A stretch of DNA of 64,000 nucleotides from Elusimicrobiota bacterium (GTDB lineage Bacteria > Elusimicrobiota > Elusimicrobia > UBA1565 > UBA9628). Of this stretch, positions 37,331 to 45,670 are shown piece by piece. The notes beneath the pieces were generated by a model. That model saw only the letters and a program-made list of their open reading frames with translations, made no database searches and was not told where the DNA came from. Made by a program: the position numbers and the translations under genes. Where the stretch lies: positions 1 through 64,000 of the forward strand of contig PLZD01000009.1 in the NCBI GenBank assembly GCA_003151975.1, in the 5' to 3' direction. The first letter of the stretch is position 1. Each line of letters opens with the position of its first letter.

Positions 37331-38373
37331 TGCCCGTCGCCCTTGGTGGCGCTGAAATTGTTGGTTTGCTTGCCCGTGTGGCCGGTCTTGAGTCCCTCGG
37401 ACTTGCCCGCGGTGTCGCCCAGCATGCCGCTGGCGTCGCCCAGGGCCTTGCTGTTGTTGATCGCGCCCAAGCTGTCGAAGCTGCCGCCCGTGTAGCGGAC
37501 CTGCGGGGCGCCTCCGGGGGTCTTCTTATCGGCCGTGCCCGTGAACTCGGCGCCGCCGCCCGTCGTCAATGAGCCGTTCTCGCCGGCTTCCACGACGCCG
37601 GCCTTGAGCGTGTCGACCGCAGGCAAGACCACGTCCTGGACCAAAGCGGAGACGGTCTTGGGCTTGGGATCGTCGCCGCGGTGGACCGCCGCGACCGGGT
37701 TGCCGGAGGCGTCGCTCAAGCCCGCCGAGCCGCCGAGCCCGCCTAATATCCCGCCAGTAGGGGCGGCGTTCATCCCGCGCGCGATCGTTCCCGTGCCGCC
37801 GACTCCGCCAGCAGTCGAGCCTCCGCCCAATCCCGAGAGACCGGCGCCGCCGCTCGAGCGGCCGCCCGCGAAATAGTTGACGCCGTTGACGCCGCCGGCC
37901 GCGATCTGGCCCGCGCCCGTCCCCTTGGCGTCCGCGGGGATCACGGAGGAGCAGTCCTGGCCCGGGCAGACGTTGCACCCGCCGTCGTCGCAGTAGTAGC
38001 GTTTGCCGCCGTAGTCCTTGACGACGGCGCCGGCGGGAAGCTGGCCGGGGACGCCGACGCCGGGGCCGATCTCTCCCAGCGCGCTGTCCACGTTATTGAC
38101 GCTCGCGGCCTCGTTATTGGCGTAGATCTGGTCGCCCGGACCCTCGTCGGGGTCGCCTTTCGTTTCGGCGGGCTTGACGACGGGCGGCAGCGCCGAGGGA
38201 TTGGTCTTGCTCAGGGAATCGTAGGCCTGCTGCTGCTTGAGCTGGTCCTCGCTGAGCGGCCCGATGAGGCCCCGATAGTCATGCGGCATGGCTATGTCGG
38301 CGCGGGCGTTGACGCGGGAAAAAAGCAGCAACGCAGCCAGGAGCGGGAGCAGGGGTCTCGAGGTTTTCGTCAT
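37327..38373 (-). CDS. Secreted Gly-rich protein of unknown function
   Basis: A 348-residue protein with a signal peptide (ending NARADIA). After a linker there is a Cys cluster YYCDDGGCNVCPGQDC (about 130-145), possibly a small metal or disulfide knot. A long Gly/Ala/Ser-rich low-complexity region follows (about 155-260), then a more regular C-terminus with repeated Gly-Gly and Asp-Ala-Ser-Gly. No recognised family. Genes like this often encode surface-exposed or matrix proteins. Confidence 0.65.
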   Translation of the reverse strand: MTKTSRPLLPLLAALLLFSRVNARADIAMPHDYRGLIGPLSEDQLKQQQAYDSLSKTNPSALPPVVKPAETKGDPDEGPGDQIYANNEAASVNNVDSALGEIGPGVGVPGQLPAGAVVKDYGGKRYYCDDGGCNVCPGQDCSSVIPADAKGTGAGQIAAGGVNGVNYFAGGRSSGGAGLSGLGGGSTAGGVGGTGTIARGMNAAPTGGILGGLGGSAGLSDASGNPVAAVHRGDDPKPKTVSALVQDVVLPAVDTLKAGVVEAGENGSLTTGGGAEFTGTADKKTPGGAPQVRYTGGSFDSLGAINNSKALGDASGMLGDTAGKSEGLKTGHTGKQTNNFSATKGDGQ

Positions 38374-38436
38374 GGTTGCAGGCTCTGAAGGAGTCTATCT
38401 AATAGTGAGTATGAGCCCGAGGTCAAAAACGCGCCA

Positions 38437-38500
38437 GGGTCTAAAGGCCTATGTGTCAAGGCCCCCAAGGGCCCAGATGTCAATAGGTCTAAAGTCCTAT
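38437..38500. repeat. GGCCTA-type intergenic motif, copy 2 (three tandem units)
   Basis: Three related units about 25 bases apart: GGTCTAAAGGCCTATGTGTC, then GGCCCCCAAGGGCCCAGATG, then GGTCTAAAGTCCTATATTTG. They lie between the divergent genes 37327-38373 and 38586-40061 and are part of a 212-base intergenic region. On the minus strand the units contain two TTGACA words that could act as -35 boxes. Confidence 0.6.
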
Positions 38501-38585
38501 ATTTGGAACCGCGCCCCGCTTCTTATTAAAGGTAGGGACGGGGGGTTGCGCCTTGACCTTCCATTTAGTAGTATTCCCGCGCGAC

Positions 38586-40061
38586 ATGATCCGATTCGGC
38601 ACCGCCGGTTGGCGCGGAGTGATCTCCGACGAGTTCACCTTCCTCAACGTGAGGAAGGTGGCGCACACGATCTCCGGCTACATCAAGGAGAACCCCGAGT
38701 GCGGCGTGACCTCGGCCGAATACGCGACGCATTTGGCCGGCGCCAAGCCCGGCCCCGTGCCGCTGGTCATCGTGGGCTACGACACGCGCTTCTTGTCCGA
38801 GGATTTCGCGCACGAGATCGCGGGCGTGCTCGCTTCCGACGGGGTCAAGACCTTGGTCTCGGCTGGAGACCTGCCCACGCCGGCGGTCGGCTGGGCCATC
38901 CTCGATCGCAAGGCGATCGGCGGCGTGATGATCACGGCCTCCAGCAGCGCCGCCCCGTACAACGGCTTGAAGTGGATGCCGTTTTGGGGGGGCGCCGCCA
39001 TCCCCAGCGTCACCGACGACATCGAGCGGCGCATCGAACTGCTCGGCGCGCATGCCGTGAAGTCGATGGCGCTCGACCGCTCGCTGCGGGAGTCGTGGAT
39101 CGAGGAAGTCGATTTTAGAACGAGCTACTTCAAGCAGCTGAGTTCCCTGCTCGACGTCAAGGCGATCCGCAAGTCGCGCCTGAAGATCGCGGTCGACGCG
39201 ATGCACGGCTCGGCCCGCAATTACCTTCGGCCCTACCTCGAGAGCCTCGGCCTCGAGGTGGTCGGTCTGCACGAGGACCGCGACGTCCTCTTCGGCGGGC
39301 GCGCCCCGGAGCCGACGCCCGAGTCCCTCCCCGAGCTGACCGAGCTGATGGCCAAGAAGAAGGCGCACATCGGCCTCGCCTGCGACGGCGACGGCGACCG
39401 CTTCGGCATCATCGACGCCGGCGGCGAGTGGATCTCGCCCAACGAAGTCTTGGCGTTAGCGGTAGAACACCTCGTGGCAAACCGCGGCCTCAAAGGCAAG
39501 ATCGCGCGCTCGGTCATGACCTCCCATTTCGTCGACGCGGTGGCCAAATCGCACGGCATGGACACGCGCGAGACGCCGGTGGGCTTCAAGTTCATCGGCG
39601 ATCTCCTGCGCAGCGGGCAGTACCTGCTCGGCGGCGAGGAGTCGGGCGGCCTATCGATCCGCGGCCACGTTCCGGACAAGGACGGCCTGCTCGCCTGCCT
39701 GCTCATGCTCGAGTTGGTCGCCGTCGAGCGCAAGCCGCTCAGCGAGATCCGCAAACGCCTCTTCAAGCGCGTCGGCTCGTTCTACAACGTCCGCCTCAAT
39801 TTCAAGCTCGAGCGCATGCGCGAGATGGTGGAGCTGCAGGAGCGCCTGCGCGTCAAGCCTCCTTTAGAGTTGGCGGGAGGTTCGGTCTGGCGCATCGACG
39901 AGGCCGACGGCTTCAAGTTCATACTGCGCGACGGCTCCTGGTTGGGCCTGCGGCCGTCGGGCACCGAGCCCGCCTTCCGCGTCTACGCCGAGGCGCCGAC
40001 GGAAAAGAAGCTCGACGAGCTCGTTGCCGCGGGCAAGAAGCTCCTGCAGGGCAAGTTCTAG
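38586..40061 (+). CDS. Phosphohexomutase (phosphoglucomutase/phosphomannomutase family)
   Basis: A 491-residue alpha-D-phosphohexomutase-family enzyme converting hexose-6-phosphate and hexose-1-phosphate. Visible motifs: [11 protein letters not shown] at the start, the metal loop CDGDGDRFG, the sugar loop GGEESGGL and the phosphate loop [12 protein letters not shown]. The catalytic serine loop reads [13 protein letters not shown], where the family has TASHNP; the Ser is kept but His, Asn and Pro are replaced. Substrate preference cannot be told. I use the ATG at 38586; an upstream extension of 11 codons has no support. Followed by enolase, giving a carbohydrate context. Confidence 0.88.
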   Translation: MIRFGTAGWRGVISDEFTFLNVRKVAHTISGYIKENPECGVTSAEYATHLAGAKPGPVPLVIVGYDTRFLSEDFAHEIAGVLASDGVKTLVSAGDLPTPAVGWAILDRKAIGGVMITASSSAAPYNGLKWMPFWGGAAIPSVTDDIERRIELLGAHAVKSMALDRSLRESWIEEVDFRTSYFKQLSSLLDVKAIRKSRLKIAVDAMHGSARNYLRPYLESLGLEVVGLHEDRDVLFGGRAPEPTPESLPELTELMAKKKAHIGLACDGDGDRFGIIDAGGEWISPNEVLALAVEHLVANRGLKGKIARSVMTSHFVDAVAKSHGMDTRETPVGFKFIGDLLRSGQYLLGGEESGGLSIRGHVPDKDGLLACLLMLELVAVERKPLSEIRKRLFKRVGSFYNVRLNFKLERMREMVELQERLRVKPPLELAGGSVWRIDEADGFKFILRDGSWLGLRPSGTEPAFRVYAEAPTEKKLDELVAAGKKLLQGKF

Positions 40062-40086
40062 TTTTACCGGTTCCACGGAGGGCCTC

Positions 40087-41391
40087 ATGGCTGACGCGAA
40101 GATCAAGAAAATCCTGGGTCGCGAGATCCTAGACTCGCGAGGCTTCCCGACGGTCGAAGCCGATGTCCTCTTGGACGACGGCTCCCTGGGAACCGCGGCG
40201 GTCCCGAGCGGCGCCTCCACCGGCGAGCACGAGGCCGTCGAATTGCGCGACGGCGACAAGGCGCGCTATCACGGCAAGGGCGTCACCAAGGCCGTGGGCC
40301 ACGTCAACGACGAGATCGCCCGCGCGCTCTCCGGCAAGTCCGTCTTTGGGCAAGAGGCGCTCGATGAGGCCATGATCGCGCTCGACGGCACGCCCAACAA
40401 AGGCAAGCTCGGCGCCAACGCGATCCTCGCGGTCTCGATGGCCGCCTCACGCGCGGCCGCGGCATCAAAGAAGCTTCCGCTCTACCAATATTTGAGAAAG
40501 GCCTTCGGCCTCGACGAGAAGGAATGGTTGCTGCCCACGCCGATGCTCAACGTGATCAACGGCGGCAAGCACGCGGACTCGGGCCTCGACGTTCAGGAGT
40601 TCATGATCGTGCCGACGGGGATTTCCTCGTTCCGCGAGGCCCTGCGCGCCGGCGCCGAAATCTACCAGACGTTAAAGAAGGACCTCGCCGCGATGCAGAT
40701 GACCGTCGCCGTCGGCGACGAGGGGGGGTTCGCGCCCCAGCTCAAGGACCACGCGCAGGCGCTCGAGGTTCTGACCAAGGCCGTGGCCAAGTCCGGCTAC
40801 GAGGGCAAGGTCCGCCTCGCGTTGGATGCCGCCGCCAGCGAGTTCTACAAAGACGGGAAATACGTCCTTGAGAAAACGCCGCGCACGGCCGCCGAGATGG
40901 ACAAGATCTACGCGTCCTGGGCCGCCAAGTACGGGCTCATCTCGCTCGAAGATCCGCTGGCCGAGGACGACTGGGCCGGCTGGAAGACCTTGACCGCGAG
41001 CATCGGCTCCACGCTGCGCGTTATCGGAGACGATTTATTCGTCACCAACGTCGAGCGCCTCGACCGCGGTATTAAAGAAGGCGCGGCCAACTCGATCCTC
41101 ATCAAGCTCAACCAGATCGGCAGCGTGACCGAGACCGTGCGCACCGTGCTCAAGGCGCAGAAGGCCGGCTACACCTGCGTGATCTCGCACCGCTCGGGTG
41201 AGACGGAAGATCCCTACATCGCGGATTTCGCCGTCGCGCTCAACGCGGGCGCGATCAAGACCGGCGCGCCTTGCCGTTCCGAGCGCCTGGCCAAATACAA
41301 CCAGCTGCTGCGCATCGAGGCGGAGCTCGGCTCGAAAGGCAAATACGCCGGCCAAGCGTGCTTCGCGATGCCGGCCAAAGCCGGACGCTGA
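40087..41391 (+). CDS. eno: Enolase
   Basis: A 434-residue glycolytic enzyme converting 2-phosphoglycerate to phosphoenolpyruvate. Signatures: [17 protein letters not shown], the loop [39 protein letters not shown] and [18 protein letters not shown]. The ATG at 40087 has GGAGG 7 bases upstream. It overlaps the start of the septum-type gene by one base (TGATG), an arrangement (eno with a FtsB/DivIC-like gene) found in many bacteria. Confidence 0.97.
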   Translation: MADAKIKKILGREILDSRGFPTVEADVLLDDGSLGTAAVPSGASTGEHEAVELRDGDKARYHGKGVTKAVGHVNDEIARALSGKSVFGQEALDEAMIALDGTPNKGKLGANAILAVSMAASRAAAASKKLPLYQYLRKAFGLDEKEWLLPTPMLNVINGGKHADSGLDVQEFMIVPTGISSFREALRAGAEIYQTLKKDLAAMQMTVAVGDEGGFAPQLKDHAQALEVLTKAVAKSGYEGKVRLALDAAASEFYKDGKYVLEKTPRTAAEMDKIYASWAAKYGLISLEDPLAEDDWAGWKTLTASIGSTLRVIGDDLFVTNVERLDRGIKEGAANSILIKLNQIGSVTETVRTVLKAQKAGYTCVISHRSGETEDPYIADFAVALNAGAIKTGAPCRSERLAKYNQLLRIEAELGSKGKYAGQACFAMPAKAGR

Positions 41392-41684
41392 TGAGCTTCG
41401 ACCTTCGCGCGCAGTGGCCGCGTCTGGCCGTCTCGGCGCTGCTGCTCTTCGTGATCTTCGGCAACCAGGGCTTCCGCGGCCTCGTGCGCAATTGGATGGA
41501 GCTGCGCCACCTGCGCTCGGAGATCGCCTCGCTCGAACGCCAGGAGTCCTCCGAGGGCGAGCGCCTCAAGGCGCTCAAGACCGGCGGCGCCTCGTTTGAG
41601 CGCATGGCGCGCAAGGAGCTCGGCTACATCCGCAAGGGCGAGATCGAGTACCGCTTCCCGCCGCCCGTCGAAGAAAAGCCGTAG
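41391..41684 (+). CDS. FtsB/DivIC-like septum formation protein
   Basis: A 97-residue protein: cytoplasmic N-terminus, one membrane helix (about 10-25; LAVSALLLFVIFGNQG), then a coiled coil with RNWMELRHLRSEIASLERQE and the family ending ERMARKELGYIRKGEIEYRF. FtsB-type proteins join FtsL and FtsQ at the divisome. The start shares a base with the enolase stop, so expression is coupled. Confidence 0.88.
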   Translation: MSFDLRAQWPRLAVSALLLFVIFGNQGFRGLVRNWMELRHLRSEIASLERQESSEGERLKALKTGGASFERMARKELGYIRKGEIEYRFPPPVEEKP

Positions 41685-41700
41685 CCTCGCCGCAAAACGG

Positions 41701-41706
41701 TATAAT
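41701..41706 (+). promoter_or_regulatory. Putative -10 box (TATAAT) 6 bases before a GTG start
   Basis: A perfect TATAAT is followed by 6 bases and the GTG of the first Lgt homologue at 41713. No ribosome-binding site is present. Confidence 0.5.
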
Positions 41707-41712
41707 CTCGGC

Positions 41713-42510
41713 GTGCTTCCCACCCTGTTCAGCCTAGGGCCGCTCCATCTTTACAGCTACGGCGCGCTCATAGCCGTCGGCGGCGTATTGTCCTCGGTTT
41801 TCTGGAACAGCCGCCGCGCGCAGATCGGCATCAAGAAGGAAGACGAATTCTGGCTGATGGTCAACGTGATCCTCATCGGGGGCTTTCTCGGCGGGCGCGT
41901 GCTGTTCATGTTCGAGTACGTGCGGCCCTTCAGCCCGGAGTTTTGGGACGTGGCCTTCGCTTTCAACCGCGGCTTCTCGGTGATGGGCGCCTTCTTCGGC
42001 GTGATCGGCGCGATCTTCTGGTTCTCCCGGCGGATTCACGCGGGATTTTTGCACGTGCTCGACTACGTTTGCGTGGCCGCGCCCTTCTGGCATTTCTTCG
42101 GGCGCCTGGGGTGTCTGGCCGCGGGCTGCTGCTACGGCCGGCCGACGGCGGTGCCTTGGGCCGTGACCTTCACCAATCCAAACGCGATGATCGCGCAGGA
42201 AGCGCCCGCGCTGCTGGGAGTTCCTGTCCATCCGACCCAGCTCTACGAAGCCTTCGGCAATCTGGCGATCGCGGCGATCCTCTTCTTCTTCGGCCTGCCC
42301 CGCAAAGAGTCGGGCCTGCTTAAGCCCGGCGCGCTGACGGCCGCTTACTTCCTGTTCTACGGGGCGCTGCGTTTCGTCGAGGAATTTTTCCGCGGCGACA
42401 CCGTCCCGCTCGGCCACGGCCTGACCGCGGGGCAAGGCTTCAGCTTGGCGCTGATCGCGGCAGGGCTCGTGCTCGGAACCGCCGCACAAAACTCATGCAC
42501 CCCGTCCTGA
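41713..42510 (+). CDS. lgt: Prolipoprotein diacylglyceryl transferase homologue (first of two)
   Basis: A 265-residue polytopic inner-membrane protein of the Lgt family, which transfers diacylglycerol from phosphatidylglycerol to the lipobox Cys. Begins LPTLFSLGPLHLYSYGALIAVGG. The signature region is FGRLGCLAAGCCYGRPTAVPW followed by VHPTQLYEA. In E. coli Lgt the signature reads GRIGNFING; the Asn and a downstream Glu are replaced by Cys here. This Cys form occurs widely in Lgt-like proteins of other phyla. GTG start chosen from frame and the MLPTLF-like beginning. Overlaps the next lgt copy by 16 bases. Confidence 0.82.
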   Translation: MLPTLFSLGPLHLYSYGALIAVGGVLSSVFWNSRRAQIGIKKEDEFWLMVNVILIGGFLGGRVLFMFEYVRPFSPEFWDVAFAFNRGFSVMGAFFGVIGAIFWFSRRIHAGFLHVLDYVCVAAPFWHFFGRLGCLAAGCCYGRPTAVPWAVTFTNPNAMIAQEAPALLGVPVHPTQLYEAFGNLAIAAILFFFGLPRKESGLLKPGALTAAYFLFYGALRFVEEFFRGDTVPLGHGLTAGQGFSLALIAAGLVLGTAAQNSCTPS

Positions 42511-43286
42511 TCGACTTCGGCTTCTGGCAGCTCTCGACCTACGGCACGTTGGTCGCGGCCGGCTATTTGGCGGCGATCCTTTGGCTCAAGCCGCGCCTCT
42601 CGAAAATGCCCGGCATGAACGAGGACAAGTTTTGGTTTCTGATCTACGCTTTGTTCTTCGGCGCGGTCGCCGGCGGAAAAATTCTCTACATCGCCGTCAG
42701 CCTGACCGAGATGCCGCTCAGCGAACTGCATATCATCCGGGATTTTCGCTACGGCTTCGTGTTCTTCGGGGGATTCCTGGGCTCAACGGCGATGGGGGCG
42801 TGGGCCGCGCGGCGCTTGAAGCTTCCCTTCTGGTCGGCGAGCGATTATATCGGCGTCGCTTTGCCCCTGGGCCACGCGATCGGGCGGCTCGGGTGCCTGG
42901 CCGCGGGCTGCTGCTACGGCAAGCCGACGGAGGTCGCCTGGGCCGTGCGTCTCGGCGGCTCGCCGCTCTGCGTGACGCCGGAGCGCCTGTGGGGAATCCC
43001 GCTGCATCCGACCCAGCTTTACGAATCCGTCGCCAACGCCTTGATCGCGGCCGCCGTGTGGTTTATTCTCATACCGCGTATCAGGAAGGGCAAGCTCGCG
43101 CCGGGCACGGGCTTTCTCTCTTACATCGTTTTGTATTCCGTCGCGCGCTTTTGCATCGAGTTCTACCGCGGCGACGACCGCGGCTGGTCGTACGCCGGGC
43201 TGTGGGTCTCGCAGTGGCTGGGCATCGTCTGCGCCGGGGCGGCGGGGGCCGCGATCGCGTTCAAGTCGTCACAAAAACAAAAATGA
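42495..43286 (+). CDS. lgt: Prolipoprotein diacylglyceryl transferase homologue (second of two)
   Basis: A 263-residue paralogue of the preceding gene, MHPVLIDFGFWQLSTYGTLVAAGY at the start, the signature IGRLGCLAAGCCYGKPTEVAW and LHPTQLYES, and about seven membrane segments. It carries the same Cys replacements. Tandem, overlapping duplicates suggest either specialised substrates or that one has another acyl-transfer role. It is coupled to the pseudouridine synthase (ATGA). Confidence 0.82.
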   Translation: MHPVLIDFGFWQLSTYGTLVAAGYLAAILWLKPRLSKMPGMNEDKFWFLIYALFFGAVAGGKILYIAVSLTEMPLSELHIIRDFRYGFVFFGGFLGSTAMGAWAARRLKLPFWSASDYIGVALPLGHAIGRLGCLAAGCCYGKPTEVAWAVRLGGSPLCVTPERLWGIPLHPTQLYESVANALIAAAVWFILIPRIRKGKLAPGTGFLSYIVLYSVARFCIEFYRGDDRGWSYAGLWVSQWLGIVCAGAAGAAIAFKSSQKQK

Positions 43287-44221
43287 AAACCAAGACCGAG
43301 ACTTTCGTCTCCGATGTGGCCGGAACCAGGCTCGACCAGTTCCTCGCTCTCAAGCTCCCGCGCTACAGCCGCGGCCACGCGCAGATTTTGATCGCGCAAG
43401 GCGCGGTCACCGTCGACGGCGTCCAGCGTTCCCCCGATCACCGCCTGAAGGACGGCGCGCGCGTCGCGGTGAATTTAGGCGGCTCCGATTGGAGCGGCAA
43501 GGACGAGTTCGAGTCGATGGTCATCTTCGAAGACAAGAACATGCTCGTCCTGCTCAAGCCCGCCGGGCTCTTGATGCACCCGCTCGGCGACAGCTGGCTC
43601 AAGGCGCCCGAAGCGGCGCTGGCCGAAGTCGCGCCCAATCTCGCGGGCCTGCTGCAAAAAGCCCGGCCTGAAATCCTCCGGGCCAAGACGCCGCGCTGCG
43701 GCATCGTGCACCGCCTCGACCGCCAGACCAGCGGCGTTCTTCTGGCGGCCAAGACGCCGAAGGCCTACGAGTCGCTCGTCGAGCAATTCAAGGAGCGCGA
43801 GATCCAAAAACTTTACCGCGCCATCGTGAGAGGCGTGCCCGACGACAGGCTGACGAAGGTCGACGCTCCGATCGGGCGTTTGCCGGGGCACCGCAAGATC
43901 ACCGTCTCGCCGTTCGGCAAGGCGGCCGAGACGTCGTTTAAGGTCGTGGCGTCCTGCAAGAGCGCCGCGATCGTCGAGGCCAGGCCGCTGACGGGGCGCA
44001 CGCACCAGATCCGCGCGCACCTGGGGCATCTCGGCCATCCCGTTATGGGCGACGAGGAGTTCGACACGCCGCGCCTGCGCGCGCCGTGGCCGCCGCGCTT
44101 GATGCTGCACGCGCATCAGATCCAGTTCACGCACCCGCAGACGGGCAAGCCCGCCGAGTTTCGCGCCGAGCCGCCGAAGGATTTCAGGGACTTCTGGGCC
44201 TTATGTCGTGCTAGAATATAG
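43283..44221 (+). CDS. RluA-family pseudouridine synthase
   Basis: A 312-residue rRNA or tRNA pseudouridine synthase. The N-terminal S4 domain (about 10-70) has LDQFLALKLPRYSRGHAQILI. The catalytic motif is GIVHRLDRQTSGVLLAAKT, with the catalytic Asp in HRLD. RPLTGRTHQIRAHLGHLGHPVMGD is a second family block. Closest in layout to RluD, but I cannot assign the target uridine. Start at 43283 overlaps the previous stop. Confidence 0.92.
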   Translation: MKTKTETFVSDVAGTRLDQFLALKLPRYSRGHAQILIAQGAVTVDGVQRSPDHRLKDGARVAVNLGGSDWSGKDEFESMVIFEDKNMLVLLKPAGLLMHPLGDSWLKAPEAALAEVAPNLAGLLQKARPEILRAKTPRCGIVHRLDRQTSGVLLAAKTPKAYESLVEQFKEREIQKLYRAIVRGVPDDRLTKVDAPIGRLPGHRKITVSPFGKAAETSFKVVASCKSAAIVEARPLTGRTHQIRAHLGHLGHPVMGDEEFDTPRLRAPWPPRLMLHAHQIQFTHPQTGKPAEFRAEPPKDFRDFWALCRARI

Positions 44222-44237
44222 GCCTTACGGAGGTCGC

Positions 44238-44375
44238 ATGATCCCCAAGAAGCTCCCGTCTTTGAAGCACTATGAGAAGCCCGCGCCCCAAGAGCCGGAC
44301 CTGGCCTTGGTGAGCAAGGACCAGATGCGCGCGTTGATCGCCGGCCTGGTCGGCGACCCCTCCAACCTCAACTAG
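44238..44375 (+). CDS. 45-residue hypothetical protein
   Basis: A short ORF with CGGAGG four bases before its ATG encodes 45 residues: a basic, Pro-containing first half and a hydrophobic helix-like end (MRALIAGLVGDPSNLN). It lies 16 bases after the pseudouridine synthase gene and 8 bases before the DUF423 gene, so it is probably part of the same unit. Family unknown. Confidence 0.5.
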   Translation: MIPKKLPSLKHYEKPAPQEPDLALVSKDQMRALIAGLVGDPSNLN

Positions 44376-44383
44376 GCTTTTCC

Positions 44384-44755
44384 GTGGAACCGCTCTTCTG
44401 GGTCCGGGCCGGCGGCTTGTTCATGCTGCTGGACGTGGCTTTGGGCGCCTTCGGCGCGCACGCGCTCAAGGACGCGCTCTCTCCCGAGATGAAGGCCGTC
44501 TACGAGACCGGAGTGCGCTACCAGGCCTACCACGCGCTCGCGCTCTTCGTCGTGGCTTGGCTGTCGGTGCAGTTTCCGGGACGGCTCGTGAGCCCAGCGG
44601 GCTGGTGCTTCGTCGCGGGAATCGTCTTATTCTCGGGCAGCCTTTACGCGTTGAGCCTCAGCGGCGTCAAAATCCTCGGCGCGATCACGCCGATAGGCGG
44701 CGTGCTGTTCATGATCGGCTGGATCTTGGTCCTGCTCTCGGCGCGGCGCGCTTAG
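44384..44755 (+). CDS. DUF423 (YgdD-type) membrane protein
   Basis: A 123-residue four-helix inner-membrane protein with a GTG start. Recognisable blocks: LDVALGAFGAHALKDALSPEM, VRYQAYHALALFVVAW and LFSGSLYALSLSG, then ITPIGGVLFMIGW. These define DUF423. Function is not established. Its last bases overlap the convergent GH25 gene. Confidence 0.88.
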   Translation: MEPLFWVRAGGLFMLLDVALGAFGAHALKDALSPEMKAVYETGVRYQAYHALALFVVAWLSVQFPGRLVSPAGWCFVAGIVLFSGSLYALSLSGVKILGAITPIGGVLFMIGWILVLLSARRA

Positions 44756-45594
44756 CGGCTCGCGTCGGCGAGCATGACGGCCGGGGTCTCGGGATTCTCG
44801 AGCTTGGCGAACTGCTGGGCGGGGCCGTTGTAGACGTCCATGTCGACGTCGCCCGCGATCCCGGCCACCTGCCCCTTGTAGGAGAACTGCCAGAAGGTCC
44901 ACGCGCGGTTGTCGGGAAGCGCCGGCGCGGTCTTGGCGTCGGTGATCCAGACGGGGTACGCGTCGTTCTCGCCTTGGAAGTAGCGCGTGTAGAAATCGTT
45001 GTTGACGTAGATCGCGGGCGTCTTGCCGTAGGCCTTTTCGACGGCCGCCACGAAGGTCTTGAGCGATTTGCGCAGGGCCGTCTTGGTCGGCAGGGTCTTG
45101 CAGGATTTCGAGACCTCGAGGTCGATCGCGACGGGCAGGTCGCCGGCGCCGGCCGGCACGATCTTGAGGAAATGGGCGGCCTGCGCGGCGCCCGCCTGGC
45201 AGAAATCGTAGAAGTGGTAGGCCCCGCGGCGCAGCCCGGCCTTTTCGGCGGCCTGCCAGTTGACCAGGAAGTCGTCGTCGGTCAGGTCGTCGCCTTCGGT
45301 CGCTTTGATGTAGGCGAACGAGAGTCCCGAGCTCTTCACTTTGTCCCACGCGATGGCGCCCTGGTAATGCGAGACATCGACGCCCCGGACCGGGTACTCG
45401 CTCTTGGAGGGAACGACGCTCATCGCGACCGCGGCCGTCGCGTCGGCGGCCGAGGCCGGGATCGCGGGCTTGCCGGCTTGGAACTTGAAAGCGCCCACGG
45501 CTTGCTCGAGGGTGGAGAACTCTTGCGCCGAGGCGGCTAGGCTCAGCAGCGAGAGCGCCGCGGCCAGTCCGAGAATCCCTTTCTTGTGCGCCAT
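44752..45594 (-). CDS. Secreted GH25-family lysozyme
   Basis: A 280-residue exported muramidase cutting the MurNAc-GlcNAc bond. The signal peptide is MAHKKGILGLAAALSLLSLAASA. The catalytic domain (about 85-265) has VRGVDVSHYQGAIAWDKVK, FAYIKATEGDD, RRGAYHFYDF, LPVAIDLEVS and GDVDMDVY, which include the family's acidic catalytic residues. Start at 45594 chosen for the signal peptide; an ATG nine codons upstream would hide it. A GGCCTA-type repeat lies upstream. Confidence 0.88.
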   Translation of the reverse strand: MAHKKGILGLAAALSLLSLAASAQEFSTLEQAVGAFKFQAGKPAIPASAADATAAVAMSVVPSKSEYPVRGVDVSHYQGAIAWDKVKSSGLSFAYIKATEGDDLTDDDFLVNWQAAEKAGLRRGAYHFYDFCQAGAAQAAHFLKIVPAGAGDLPVAIDLEVSKSCKTLPTKTALRKSLKTFVAAVEKAYGKTPAIYVNNDFYTRYFQGENDAYPVWITDAKTAPALPDNRAWTFWQFSYKGQVAGIAGDVDMDVYNGPAQQFAKLENPETPAVMLADASR

Positions 45595-45640
45595 GATCTC
45601 AGGATATACCGCAAGGCCCATGCCGCCATGGGCCGTATGG

Positions 45641-45670
45641 TCCTATCTAAAATAGGCCTAAAGGCCTAGG
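45641..45670. repeat. GGCCTA-type intergenic motif, copy 3
   Basis: TAGGCC-TAAA-GGCCTA (45654-45669) preceded by TCCTATCTAAAA. It overlaps the stop of the 45666-46775 gene and lies about 47 bases upstream of the lysozyme start. A separate GGCCCATG/CATGGGCC hairpin lies between it and the gene. Confidence 0.6.

Noticed and set aside
38437-38500. Small CRISPR-like array of three units
   Set aside because: Units are divergent and palindromic with almost no spacers, and no cas genes are near; they match a dispersed intergenic motif.
42581-43282. N-terminal extension of the pseudouridine synthase into the second lgt gene
   Set aside because: The extension is an Arg-rich shadow frame; the S4 domain begins just after the ATG at 43283.
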